From CALNBC01 sp040768925 (GTDB taxonomy: Bacteria; Bacillota; Clostridia; Christensenellales; CALWSW01): DNA of 64,000 bases. Below the pieces are notes generated by a model. It saw only the letters and a list, made by a program, of their open reading frames with translations, did no database searches and was not told where the DNA came from. Made by a program: the position numbers and the translations under genes. Of the stretch, positions 43,239 through 51,796 are shown piece by piece (the stretch's first letter is position 1; every line of letters starts with the position of its first letter). The stretch spans positions 540,864 to 604,863 of the forward strand of contig JAXGLZ010000003.1 in the NCBI GenBank assembly GCA_040768925.1, in the 5' to 3' direction.

Positions 43239-43700
43239 CATCCATGAGAGAAAATTTCGCCGTTTTGTGAGGCGTGTTCAACGTCTTTTTTGCACCCTCT
43301 TGCGTCATGATGCACCAAAGATTTTTTAACGCCCTGTCTTTCGTGTCATAGTTGAAAAATCGTGTCATCGTGCACCAGCCATGAAATTGCCTCGTAGCCA
43401 GCCGGATTGTTCCGGAAGTGTACGAGAGGAGTCTTTTCTCTGATATTTTATACAATAGCGAAAGAGGCGTATTTGAAAACACCGAGGTATATGAGTAATT
43501 GTTCTTAGATGCCGAAAAATATCGATCCATCCAGCAGGCTCTGGCTGACCGTTTATATAGAGAATCGCATGAAGGCAAAAAGTAGACACCAGCATAATGC
43601 AGGTAAGATTTATTAGAAATTGTAGCATAGACTGCCAGCCAAAGTTCGGATCGCTTGGCTGCCAGTCTTTTTAATTTTTCTATAAATTTCGCCAAAGATA
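43239..43700. other. AT-rich spacer with a possible coding remnant
   Basis: No intact gene. On the plus strand two adjoining stretches read like decayed protein: IVPEVYERSLFSDILYN with GVFENTEVYE then stop, and LFLDAEKYRSIQQALADRL then stop (about 43400-43580). I cannot assign a family. ORFs on the minus strand here have no ribosome sites or motifs. Confidence 0.35.
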
Positions 43701-43729
43701 TTGACATATGCCATAAACGGGGGTATAGT
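43701..43729 (+). promoter_or_regulatory. Promoter of the DUF5320/DUF134/NifX cluster
   Basis: TTGACA (43701-43706), 17 bp, TATAGT (43724-43729), 45 bp upstream of the first gene. TTGACATATGCCATAA and TGGTATATGCCACAA nearby repeat ATATGCCA, a possible operator. Confidence 0.7.
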
Positions 43730-43773
43730 AAGAATAAATGGTATATGCCACAAACCATAAGGAGGTGAAAAGT

Positions 43774-44055
43774 ATGCCAAGAATGGATGGAACCGGCCCA
43801 ATGGGCGCCGGATCGATGACCGGAAGAGGTTTGGGTGTTTGTACGGGAGCCAATGTAGATAGGTATGGCTCCGGTCTCGGAATGATGGGATTAGGTCTTG
43901 GACTTGCTTGCAGACGCGGTTTCGGTCGTGGTTTTGGTAGAGGTTTTGCATTTAACCAGACCTCCTCAAAAACACAAAAAGAGCTGCTGAATGAACAGAA
44001 AACCATGTTGCAAGATCGACTCGAAGTTATTGATAAGCAATTAGAGAACCTATAA
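43774..44055 (+). CDS. DUF5320 family protein
   Basis: 93 residues from ATG 43774 (GGAGGTGAAAAGT upstream). MPRMDGTGPMGAGSMTGRG is the family hallmark, followed by a Gly/Arg-rich segment and a C-terminal coiled-coil-like helix (KELLNEQKTMLQDRLEVIDKQLENL). Usually encoded beside NifX-type and Mrp-type genes in anaerobes, as here. No known activity. Confidence 0.88.
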   Translation: MPRMDGTGPMGAGSMTGRGLGVCTGANVDRYGSGLGMMGLGLGLACRRGFGRGFGRGFAFNQTSSKTQKELLNEQKTMLQDRLEVIDKQLENL

Positions 44056-44118
44056 TGGTCATCAGGGATAACCGGAGGACGCTCTGGTTATTTCTGATTA
44101 GGATGGAGGTGATGAATT

Positions 44119-44487
44119 ATGGCGAGACCGATGAAGTGGAGAAAAGTTTGCTGTTTGCCTGAAAGCAATAGATTTGGACCTCTTGATTCGCCTGCCGACG
44201 CAGAAAACCATGTAAACATGACTGTAGACGAGTATGAAACCATAAGACTTATCGATTTGGAAGGCTTTACTCAAGAAGAGTGTGCCAAGCAAATGAATAT
44301 TGCTCGCAGCACCGTCCAAGGCATTTATATCGAGGCCAGAAAAAAGCTGGCTGAATCTTTGGTAAATGGAAAGGTGTTATTGATTGAGGGCGGCGAATAT
44401 CGGCTTTGTGAGGGGTTAGGGAATGGTTGCGGCCGTGGCTGTCATCGGCATAGGCGTGGTCGGTACTTTACAGATGATGAAGCCTGA
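44119..44487 (+). CDS. DUF134 family helix-turn-helix protein
   Basis: 122 residues; GGAGGTGATGAATT precedes ATG. MARPMKWRKVCCLPESNRFGPL is the family N-terminus. A sigma-70 region 4-like HTH follows (MTVDEYETIRLIDLEGFTQEECAKQMNIARSTVQGIYIEARKKLAESL). The Cys/His/Gly-rich tail GNGCGRGCHRHRRG and the N-terminal CC could bind metal or an Fe-S cluster. Probably the regulator of this cluster. Confidence 0.87.
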   Translation: MARPMKWRKVCCLPESNRFGPLDSPADAENHVNMTVDEYETIRLIDLEGFTQEECAKQMNIARSTVQGIYIEARKKLAESLVNGKVLLIEGGEYRLCEGLGNGCGRGCHRHRRGRYFTDDEA

Positions 44488-44495
44488 GGTGATTG

Positions 44496-44903
44496 ATGAT
44501 CTATTCAGAAAAAGTAATGGAGCATTTTATGTGCCCGCAAAATGCCCATAGTATGCCGGATGCAGATGCCGAAGGAAGCTACGGTGATCCTTCGTGCGGG
44601 GATTCTTTGACCGTTTATCTAAAAATAAAAGATAACCGCATAGAAGAAATTAGCTATCTGGTATTTGGCTGTTGTGCTTCAATAGCAACATCCAGCATGA
44701 CATCGGTATTAGCAAAGGGTAAAACCTTAGAGGAAGCATTGAATATTACGGAAGAAGATATCATCCAGGCTTTAGATGGACTTCCTGAAAACAAAGTTCA
44801 TTGCTCAAATTTAGGTGTGAGTGCACTACGCAGCGCAATTGAGAATTATTTAAACAACAACAGGACGGAGGATTCTTATGAAAATAGCAATTCCAGTAGA
44901 TGA
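44496..44903 (+). CDS. NifU/IscU-like iron-sulfur scaffold protein
   Basis: 135 residues from ATG 44496 (GAGGTGATTG upstream). IscU/NifU_N features: EHFMCPQNAHSM, GDPSCGDSLTVYLKI, FGCCASIATSSMTS and KVHCSNLG, providing the three scaffold cysteines. It accepts iron and sulfide to build Fe-S clusters. No cysteine desulfurase is in the window. It overlaps the next gene by 26 bp. Confidence 0.85.
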   Translation: MIYSEKVMEHFMCPQNAHSMPDADAEGSYGDPSCGDSLTVYLKIKDNRIEEISYLVFGCCASIATSSMTSVLAKGKTLEEALNITEEDIIQALDGLPENKVHCSNLGVSALRSAIENYLNNNRTEDSYENSNSSR

Positions 44904-45246
44904 GAAAACCTTGGAGTCGAATGTATGTGTATCATTTGGACGTACTCCCTATTTTCTTATTTATGATGTAGAAACGAAGGAAAGTATATTTATTGACAAC
45001 AGTGCGGCAGCAAGCACAGGTGGTGCAGGGATTAAAGCTGCACAAACAATAGTAGATCATAAAGCCAATTCCTTGATCACTCCCCGCTTAGGAGAAAATG
45101 CTGCTGATGTGCTAAAATCTGCTGAAATCAAAATTTATAAAACAACAACGGCTTCGGCCAAAGATAATATTGATGCTTTTATTGTCGGTAAACTTCCTTT
45201 GCTGGATGAATTTCATGCCGGATTTCACGGACACGGGAGCAATTAA
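44878..45246 (+). CDS. NifX/NifB-type FeMo-cofactor-binding-like protein
   Basis: 122 residues. MKIAIPVDEKTLESNVCVSFGRTPYFLIYD and NSLITPRLGENAADVLKSAEIKIYK define the dinitrogenase iron-molybdenum cofactor domain. Such proteins carry metal clusters; without nitrogenase genes here, a role in Fe-S handling is likelier than nitrogen fixation. ATG lies in the end of the NifU-like gene, with GGACGGAGG upstream. Confidence 0.87.
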   Translation: MKIAIPVDEKTLESNVCVSFGRTPYFLIYDVETKESIFIDNSAAASTGGAGIKAAQTIVDHKANSLITPRLGENAADVLKSAEIKIYKTTTASAKDNIDAFIVGKLPLLDEFHAGFHGHGSN

Positions 45247-45247
45247 T

Positions 45248-46108
45248 ATGAGAATAGCTGTGCTAAGCGGCAAGGGCGGCACAGGAAAAACACTGGTATC
45301 GGTGAATTTAGCTGCGGCAGCGAAAGCATCCACATATATAGACTGTGATGTAGAAGAGCCGAACGGACATCTGTTTTTTAAGCCTGAAGGGGTTCGGGAG
45401 GAAGAAATATCAGTAAAAATTCCCAAAGTTGATCATGAGTTATGCAATGGATGCCGAAAATGCGTTGACTTTTGCAGTTTTAACGCCCTTGCCTATATTA
45501 AAAACAAACTGATTGTCTTTGACGAAGTTTGTCATTCTTGCGGCGGCTGTATCTTGGTTTGTCCTGAAAGGGCACTAACAGAGAACGCAAAGGTGATTGG
45601 CAAAGTGCAAAAAGGGGCTTCCGGCGAAGTGGCGGTATGGACAGGAATATTGAACACCGGTGAAGCTACGGGTATTCCTATTATAAAAAAGCTGCTTGAG
45701 GAAAATTCGGAAGTAAATAAGCAGACATTTATCGACTGCCCTCCTGGAAGCGCCTGTATCGTGATGGAAAGCATTAAGGATGCAGATTATTGTGTATTGG
45801 TAGCGGAGCCGACGTTGTTTGGTGTGCATAACCTCAACATGGTATATGAGCTGGTCAAGTTATTTAGTAGGCCTTTCGGAGTGGTTCTCAACAAATGCTT
45901 GGAAGAAGAAAACCCGGCGGAGAAGTTTTGTTTTGAAAATAACATTAAGATTTTAGTCCAAATTCCATTTGACAATGAACTCGGAGCCTTGAACTCGAAT
46001 GCGGAAATCGCTGTTCATAAAAATGAAAAATATCGGGAATTGTTTTCTTCTCTGCTCAATACGGTGACAAAGGAGGTGCAGTGTAATGAAACAACTACTA
46101 ATCCTTAG
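45248..46108 (+). CDS. MinD-superfamily ATPase with inserted ferredoxin domain (first copy)
   Basis: 286 residues. Deviant Walker A SGKGGTGKTLVS near the N-terminus; two 4Fe-4S motifs, CNGCRKCVDFC and CHSCGGCILVCP, inserted after the first strand-helix units; FIDCPPGSACIVMES as the switch region. This is the COG1149 architecture. ATG 45248 directly follows the NifX-like stop; the longer upstream frame overlaps that gene and is not used. It probably forms a heterodimer with the next protein. Confidence 0.88.
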   Translation: MRIAVLSGKGGTGKTLVSVNLAAAAKASTYIDCDVEEPNGHLFFKPEGVREEEISVKIPKVDHELCNGCRKCVDFCSFNALAYIKNKLIVFDEVCHSCGGCILVCPERALTENAKVIGKVQKGASGEVAVWTGILNTGEATGIPIIKKLLEENSEVNKQTFIDCPPGSACIVMESIKDADYCVLVAEPTLFGVHNLNMVYELVKLFSRPFGVVLNKCLEEENPAEKFCFENNIKILVQIPFDNELGALNSNAEIAVHKNEKYRELFSSLLNTVTKEVQCNETTTNP

Positions 46109-46961
46109 CGGTAAAGGCGGCACCGGAAAAACGACAGTGGCAAGTGCGTTTATAAAGCTTGCTGACGCTAAGGTATATGCGGATTGTGATGTAGATGCGC
46201 CTAACCTGCACCTCATTACCGGCTGGAGTGTTGAACCCGCAAAAACAGATTATTATGGGCTACCCAAAGCGGAGATAAATCTGGAACTGTGTACCCGGTG
46301 CGATCAGTGCAGGCAAAACTGCCGATTTGATGCGATTTCGATAGATGAAAAGTATGAAGTGGATCCTTTCGCATGTGAAGGCTGCGGCGTTTGTGAATAT
46401 GTTTGTCCTGTGGACGCGATCACTATGATACCGGCAGTGGATGGAGAATTAATGCTGTATTTTGATGGAGAAAAAGTGTTTTCAACGGCACAGCTCAAAA
46501 TGGGCAGTGGTACCTCCGGAATGCTTGTCACTGAGGTAAAAAAACAAATGAAGGCGGCTACTGTTGATGCTGAACTGGCCATTATTGATGGATCTCCCGG
46601 AATAGGCTGCCCTGTTATTGCTTCCCTTAGCGGCGTGGATATGGTTTTGATAGTCGCAGAGCCTTCCATATCAGGGTTCAGCGATATGGAGCGTATTATA
46701 AAAACAGCAGCAAAGTTCGGGACAAAGACAGCGGTATGTATCAACAAATACGATATCAACATTGAAAACACCGAAAAGATTGAAGAGTTTTGCAAGAAAC
46801 AAGGGCTACCCTTTATCGGCAGGATTCCCTTTGACTCTAACGCGATAAAAGCGATAAATAATGGTCAAACCATTGTAGACATAGACTGCACATCGGGGAC
46901 GGCGGTTAAAGATGTTTACCATAAAACAATGAATCTACTCTTTGAAAAAGGGGGTGGGTAA
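46086..46961 (+). CDS. MinD-superfamily ATPase with inserted ferredoxin domain (second copy)
   Basis: 291 residues. SGKGGTGKTTVAS Walker A, ferredoxin motifs CTRCDQCRQNC and CEGCGVCEYVCP, and IIDGSPGIGCPVIASLSG. Paralogue of the preceding gene, overlapping its end by 23 bp with AGGAGGTGCAG upstream. The pair likely couples ATP hydrolysis to Fe-S cluster movement or electron transfer (inference). Confidence 0.88.
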   Translation: MKQLLILSGKGGTGKTTVASAFIKLADAKVYADCDVDAPNLHLITGWSVEPAKTDYYGLPKAEINLELCTRCDQCRQNCRFDAISIDEKYEVDPFACEGCGVCEYVCPVDAITMIPAVDGELMLYFDGEKVFSTAQLKMGSGTSGMLVTEVKKQMKAATVDAELAIIDGSPGIGCPVIASLSGVDMVLIVAEPSISGFSDMERIIKTAAKFGTKTAVCINKYDINIENTEKIEEFCKKQGLPFIGRIPFDSNAIKAINNGQTIVDIDCTSGTAVKDVYHKTMNLLFEKGGG

Positions 46962-46965
46962 AGTC

Positions 46966-47787
46966 ATGCTTATTAAAACTTTGGTCGAAAACACATCGAT
47001 ATCAAAAGACTTTGGCAGCGAGCATGGCCTTAGCCTGTATATCGAAACAAAGAAATATAAAATATTGTTTGATGTGGGCGCAAGCGAGTTGTTTCTTCAA
47101 AATGCAAAAAAGCTCGGTGTAAATATTGCTGATGTTGACTTTCTTGTGATTTCACATGGGCACTATGACCACGGCGGAGGGCTAAAAACATTTTTCAAAG
47201 AAAACACAAAGGCCGAGGTATTTCTGCATCGACTCGCTTTTGAAAAGCACTATGCTCTCCGCCCAAATGATGAATTAGATTTTATAGGTCTTGATGAAGA
47301 TCTGAAACAAAACAAACAAATTGTTCCCACGTCAGACCGCTTCTTTATCGGCAGTGGACTCCAAGTATTCTCGAATATTGTCCAAAGAGAGCCGCGTCCA
47401 AAATCAAACAGTGGTTTGCGGGGGGAGTATAAGGGGCAAACGGTAGATGATACCTTTGCACATGAACAGAATCTTGTGATAGAGGAAGACGGGAAAACCC
47501 TATTAGTAACAGGCTGCGCTCATAATGGCATCATAAATATACTTGAGCATTTTCACACGCTTAAAGGTCGAATGCCGGGTTATGTGATAGGTGGATTTCA
47601 TCTTTCCAGCCGCTCCGGCGGCAATGCGGATTCTGAAATGATAGATAGAATTGGTCAATACCTACTCGGTACAAAAGCAAAGTTTTACACCTGTCATTGC
47701 ACGGGCATCGAGCCTTATAAAAGCCTGAAAGCTGTTATGGGGGATAGCATCGATTACCTGTCAGCAGGCAGTGAAATTGTAATCTAA
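46966..47787 (+). CDS. MBL-fold metallo-hydrolase
   Basis: 273 residues from ATG 46966. The metal motif SHGHYDHGGG (HxHxDH), a downstream GCAHNGIINI and GGFHL are typical of the group that includes dihydropterin-(ribofuranosyl)aminobenzene-phosphate synthase-like proteins. Part of the cluster (4-bp gap). Substrate unknown. Confidence 0.85.
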   Translation: MLIKTLVENTSISKDFGSEHGLSLYIETKKYKILFDVGASELFLQNAKKLGVNIADVDFLVISHGHYDHGGGLKTFFKENTKAEVFLHRLAFEKHYALRPNDELDFIGLDEDLKQNKQIVPTSDRFFIGSGLQVFSNIVQREPRPKSNSGLRGEYKGQTVDDTFAHEQNLVIEEDGKTLLVTGCAHNGIINILEHFHTLKGRMPGYVIGGFHLSSRSGGNADSEMIDRIGQYLLGTKAKFYTCHCTGIEPYKSLKAVMGDSIDYLSAGSEIVI

Positions 47788-47804
47788 ATAAAAGGAGCAA
47801 GATT

Positions 47805-48644
47805 ATGAGCGAAAATTGCAATCAAAGCTGTGGCAGCTGTTCGGAGGACTGCGCAGAACGAAAAGAACAAAAAACGGACTTCTCCGAAAAGCTGCACGAG
47901 ATGAGCAGTGTAAAAAAGGTCATCGGTGTTGTCAGCGGCAAAGGAGGAGTCGGCAAATCGCTTGTAACCTCCATGCTTGCGGTTACCATGAACAGGATGA
48001 ACTATCATACTGCCATTCTTGATGCGGACATTACTGGGCCTTCTATCCCGAAAGCCTTTGGTATCAGGGAAAAAGCCTCGGGCAGTGAGTTCGGACTATT
48101 CCCTGTTAAAACAAAGACCGGGATTGATATTATGTCTGTAAATCTGCTTTTAGAAAACGACACTGATCCGGTTGTCTGGAGAGGACCGATTATTGCCGGC
48201 ACAGTGAAGCAGTTTTGGACGGATGTTATCTGGAGCGATGTGGATTTTATGTTCATCGATATGCCTCCAGGCACCGGCGATGTTCCCCTTACGGTATTTC
48301 AGTCCATTGCTGTTGACGGGATTATCGTTGTGACGTCCCCGCAGGAGCTGGTATCCATGATTGTATCAAAAGCTGTTAAGATGGCCGAGATGATGAATAT
48401 CCCTATTATCGGTTTGGTAGAAAATATGTCCTATTTTAAATGTCCTGATAACGGCAAGGACTATCAGATATTTGGGGAAAGCCATATTGAAAAAATTGCC
48501 GATAAACATAATTTAAAGGTTCTTGCTAAATTACCTATCGACCCCAAAATTTCAGCTGCCTGTGACAAAGGTATGATAGAACTTTTCGATGGCAATTGGC
48601 TTGAGCCGGTTGCAAAAATATTAGAAAAAATGGAGGAAAACTAA
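47805..48644 (+). CDS. Mrp/NBP35-type P-loop ATPase, iron-sulfur carrier
   Basis: 279 residues. N-terminal Cys cluster CNQSCGSCSEDC, Walker A SGKGGVGKSLVTSML, MPPGTGDVPLTVFQS and MSYFKCPDNGKDY. Mrp/ApbC proteins carry and transfer Fe-S clusters. The N-terminal cysteines resemble NBP35, while the usual C-terminal CxxC is reduced to one visible Cys (YFKC). AAAAGGAGCAAG precedes the ATG. Confidence 0.9.
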   Translation: MSENCNQSCGSCSEDCAERKEQKTDFSEKLHEMSSVKKVIGVVSGKGGVGKSLVTSMLAVTMNRMNYHTAILDADITGPSIPKAFGIREKASGSEFGLFPVKTKTGIDIMSVNLLLENDTDPVVWRGPIIAGTVKQFWTDVIWSDVDFMFIDMPPGTGDVPLTVFQSIAVDGIIVVTSPQELVSMIVSKAVKMAEMMNIPIIGLVENMSYFKCPDNGKDYQIFGESHIEKIADKHNLKVLAKLPIDPKISAACDKGMIELFDGNWLEPVAKILEKMEEN

Positions 48645-48645
48645 A

Positions 48646-49005
48646 ATGATGAAAATTGCAGTAGCGAGCGAAAATGGAATGGTGACTGAGCACTTTGGAC
48701 ATTGCGAAGGTTTCATGATTTTTGATACTAAAAACAATCAAATCATCAAGAGTGAAACGGTTGCTAACCCCGGGCACAAGCCTGGGTTCTTGCCTAACTT
48801 TCTTGCCGATCGTGGTGTAAATGTCATTATCAGCGGTGGTATGGGCGGAGGCGCGGTTGAGATTTTTAATGAAAGAAACGTTGAAGTTGTTGTAGGAGCT
48901 TCCGGCGACGCGAAAGCATCTGTAGAAGCGTACCTACAAGGCTCTTTAAAATCGACTGGTTCCGTTTGCCATGAACATCAGCATCATGATGAATGTGGAG
49001 AATAG
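48646..49005 (+). CDS. NifX/NifB-type domain protein (second copy)
   Basis: 119 residues: MMKIAVASENGMVTEHFGHCEGFMIFD, PNFLADRGVNVIISGGMGGGAVEIF, and a His-rich tail CHEHQHHDECGE that could bind metal. Last intact gene of the cluster, with GGAGGAAAACTAAA upstream. The DNA for the tail starts the first copy of a 63-bp direct repeat (48968-49030), duplicated at 49325-49387. Confidence 0.87.
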   Translation: MMKIAVASENGMVTEHFGHCEGFMIFDTKNNQIIKSETVANPGHKPGFLPNFLADRGVNVIISGGMGGGAVEIFNERNVEVVVGASGDAKASVEAYLQGSLKSTGSVCHEHQHHDECGE

Positions 49006-49030
49006 AATAACACATTTGTATTGTGAAATA
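48968..49030 (+). repeat. Direct repeat copy 1 flanking the CGGC pseudogene
   Basis: GCCATGAACATCAGCATCAT ... TTGTATTGTGAAATA; nearly identical to 49325-49387. Confidence 0.85.
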
Positions 49031-49100
49031 GTGCTTGCGCGGTATAATTAGTGCAAGTACTGTTTTTGACTACCGTACATATAGAGTTGGAGGTTTATTA

Positions 49101-49285
49101 ATGAAAGTTGGATTAATTAGATGTATGCAAACTGGGTAAAACGAGGTGCGGATACTATTGTTTTGGCTTCATGTATAACAAAAGGAAATCCTATTGGATT
49201 TGCATGCCCGCACGCACAACAGATAAGGGTTGCAATTGAAAAGAAGATAGGAGAAACCATAACGATTATTGATTATACCCATTGA
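49101..49285 (+). pseudogene. CGGC-domain protein gene, internally deleted
   Basis: ATG 49101 with GGAGG upstream gives MKVGLIRCMQTG then stop. Directly after it, in another frame, comes KRGADTIVLASCITKGNPIG and FACPHAQQIRVAIEKKIGET to IIDYTH, the C-terminal half of CGGC proteins. The middle including the CGGC motif is missing. A clear deletion remnant. Confidence 0.8.
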
Positions 49286-49324
49286 TAGCAAAGGCACTTG
49301 CATAATTTCGACTTGTTTCCATCT

Positions 49325-49387
49325 GCCATGAACATCAGCATCATGATGAATGTAGTGAATAGAATAACACATTTGTATTGTGAAATA
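49325..49387 (+). repeat. Direct repeat copy 2 flanking the CGGC pseudogene
   Basis: Repeats the 3' end of the preceding NifX-like gene and its downstream sequence with few changes. Confidence 0.85.
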
Positions 49388-49430
49388 TTGTTCTGCCATG
49401 GCAAAGATTTTGTGAAGGGAGAAAATATCC

Positions 49431-50240
49431 ATGAGCACCACAGGCATTGTCAGCGTCACAAACCTGAGTAAACGCTATGGAGACTTTACGGCGGTAAACG
49501 GCATCTCCTTTTCCATTCGCCGGGGCGAAATATTTGGCTTCCTTGGTCCTAACGGCGCAGGGAAAACCACCACCATTAATATGATGATTGGTCTTGCAAG
49601 ACCCTCCGGCGGTTTCGTTGAAATTGATGAGATTGACGCGGTGAAGAACGTCAAAAAGGCGCAGTCGATTATGGGCATCGTTCCGGATGAGAGCAATCTC
49701 TACGACGAAATGGACGGCTTCGATAACCTCTGCTTCTGCGGTTCTCTTTATGGAATGCGGAAAGCAGAGCGTGAGCAACGGGCTAAAGCGCTTTTGGAGC
49801 AATTTGATTTGACCAAGGCCGGAAAGCGTCCCTTCAAAGCATATTCCAAAGGAATGCGCCGTAAACTGACCATTGCTGCGGGCATCATACACAGTCCGGA
49901 GATTCTTTTTCTGGATGAGCCGACTACGGGAATTGATGTGGAGAGCGCCCGGCAGATTCGCCATCTTCTGTTAGAGCTCAAGCAAAGGGGCACCACCATA
50001 TTCATTACTACCCACTATATTGAGGATGCCGAGCGAATCTGTGACCGTATCGCTTTTATCGCAGGGGGCCATATTGTGGCAGAGGGCACGGTATCAGAGC
50101 TAATGCAAAGCGTTTCTCATGGCTATGCCATCCGGCTTACCGCTGATCAAAATCTGGAGCCGTTTGCGGGAGATTTGCAGCAGCGTTTTGATGGCTGTAC
50201 GGTTAAAGTCAATGGACAGGCTGTTTCGGCAAAGCGGGCT
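49431..50240 (+). pseudogene. ABC-2 type transporter ATPase, 3'-truncated
   Basis: Good start (AAGGGAGAAAATATCC ATG). Walker A GPNGAGKTTT, signature YSKGMRRKLTIAAGI, Walker B ILFLDEPTTGID, H-loop FITTHYIED are intact. After about residue 265 the sequence leaves the family: the frame runs on to 50318 as an unrelated GYATPCQRRDLW tail, while another frame from about 50245 encodes a phage/ICE DUF927-like fragment. No permease gene follows. The gene was cut by a deletion or insertion. Confidence 0.8.
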
Positions 50241-50244
50241 GTTC

Positions 50245-50784
50245 CGAGAAAAGTGGGATACGCGACACCATGCCAGCGGCGCGACTTATGGCGAAGAAAC
50301 GCTAGACAAGGCCTGTGAGTTGACCGCAGAAACATATGCGCCCGGCGGGAGTGCGCCGGTCTATGAGTACAAAGGGCAGTATTTCCGCACCAAGGGCGAA
50401 AACACCTATCCCATCACGAACTTTGTGTTTGTGCCGGTGGAGATGATCGTCGCGGAGGACGAAACGCAGCTCACGGCAAATCTGGTTACCGTGCGCGGCG
50501 AAACCTATCCCCTGACGTTTATGACCACCGACTTCGCTAACCAACAGCGGTTCAAGAATACGCTCAATCAGCGCACCATCGCCCTTAGCTACACCGGATC
50601 CGATGGAGATTTGGAACTGCTCAAAGCCTATGTTTCCGAGCTTGACTGGCCGATGAAAACCGGCGTCAAGGCAATGGGCATCTACAAGCACGACGGTGGC
50701 GCGGTTTTCGTCACGACAGATGGGGCGGTAGGTGCGTCCGGCACTGCCGTTTCCGACATGATACAGCTTGAAAAATATCGGAGC
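50245..50784 (+). pseudogene. DUF927-type (phage/ICE primase-helicase) gene fragment
   Basis: The frame contains TYGEETLDKACELTAETYAP, PITNFVFVPVEMIVAEDETQ, TFMTTDFANQQRFKNTLNQR and IALSYTGSDGDLELLKAYV, the N-terminal region of DUF927 proteins of mobile elements. Both ends are missing: 5' it abuts the ABC ATPase, 3' it continues in frame into a MetK fragment after MIQLEKYRSI. Confidence 0.7.
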
Positions 50785-50861
50785 ATTCTGCCGGACGGCA
50801 AATGCCAAGTAACAGTGGAATACGAAGATGGCAAGCCCTGCCGCGTCAAAACGGTAGTGGT
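50785..50861 (+). pseudogene. Fragment of S-adenosylmethionine synthetase (MetK)
   Basis: About 25 residues, LPDGKCQVTVEYEDGKPCRV then KTVVV, match the MetK segment (LRPDGKxQVTVEY-GKPxRVxTVV). metK genes occur next to DNA methylases in Clostridia phages. It is joined at both sides to other gene pieces. Confidence 0.65.
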
Positions 50862-51557
50862 ATGGACGGCAAGCAAGCCAACCTTGTTGTGACCGACCCG
50901 CCCTACAACGTGGACTATAAGGGCACAGCGGGTAGGCTGAAAAATGACAATATGGAGAGCGCAAAATTCTATGATTTTCTGCTCGGTGCATATCGCTGCA
51001 TGTATGATGTGTTGGTGGATGGTGGCAGCATCTACGTTTTTCACGCAGATCGCGAGACGGTCAATTTCAGAATGGCTTTTTCCGAGGCGGGTTTCTTCTG
51101 CCACCAGACCTGCATCTGGATCAAGAATACGCCGGTACTGGGAAGATGTGATTACCAGTATACACACGAGCCTGTCCTTATGGGGTGGAAGCCAACCGCC
51201 GGGCACAGCTGGTATGCGGATCGCAAGCAGCGGACGACATGGAACTTCGATCGCCCGACCAAGAGCAAATACCACCCGACCATGAAGCCGGTGGCGCTCT
51301 GCGCCTACCCGATTGTGAACAGCTCATTGACCAACGGCATCGTGCTCGACCCCTTCGGTGGCAGCGGCAGTACGCTCATGGCCTGTGAACAGACCGGGCG
51401 GATATGCCATATTATTGAACTGGACGAACGCTATGCCGATGTGATCGTGAAACGATACATCGAACACAAGGGATCACACGATGGCGTAACGCTTCTGCGA
51501 ACCGGCAAGGCTCTTCTCTTCGCTGAATTAATAAACGAAAGAGCTGTCGACGGATAA
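50862..51557 (+). pseudogene. Phage DNA adenine/cytosine-N4 methyltransferase, N-terminally truncated
   Basis: The first family residues are MDGKQANLVVTDPPYNVDYKG with the catalytic DPPY; VLDPFGGSGSTLMACEQTGR is the SAM-binding motif and HPTMKPVALCAYPI another signature. In relatives a ParB-like nuclease domain precedes; here it is missing and the sequence upstream is MetK. Both catalytic motifs survive, so residual methylation activity is possible if translated from ATG 50862 or an upstream start. Confidence 0.75.
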
Positions 51558-51595
51558 AGAGAAAGGTGCGGATCCGCCGCACCCATACGCCCCTC

Positions 51596-51796
51596 TTATT
51601 TGCGTGGTGGCTTCACATTGACATCGGGCTGGATGCCGCCGTCAATCTCGCCGTGTTCGCTTTCAAAGGCTTTAATGCTATCCCGTATCAGAACAAGAAT
51701 CTGGCTGTTAACCGAGCGGCCTTCGTATTCGGCCACAAACCCCAGCTTCGCCAGCATCTCTTCCTCGATCCGGATCGATACGCTTTTGACTGCCAT
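51596..51796 (-). CDS. Ribbon-helix-helix (Arc-like) DNA-binding protein
   Basis: 66 residues from ATG 51796 (GAGGAGAGTTTAT upstream). VSIRIEEEMLAKLGFVAEYE and NSQILVLIRDSIKAFESEHG form the ribbon-helix-helix with the usual Arc-type tail. It is the only minus-strand gene within the prophage and is probably a small regulator of it. Confidence 0.78.
   Translation of the reverse strand: MAVKSVSIRIEEEMLAKLGFVAEYEGRSVNSQILVLIRDSIKAFESEHGEIDGGIQPDVNVKPPRK

Noticed and set aside
43186..43758. 190-codon minus-strand frame after tRNA-Ser
   Set aside because: Crosses the tRNA terminator and the cluster promoter, no motif, no ribosome site.
44878..49005. Nitrogen fixation operon
   Set aside because: NifX- and NifU-like domains are present but no nifH, nifD, nifK, nifE, nifN or radical-SAM NifB core is seen.
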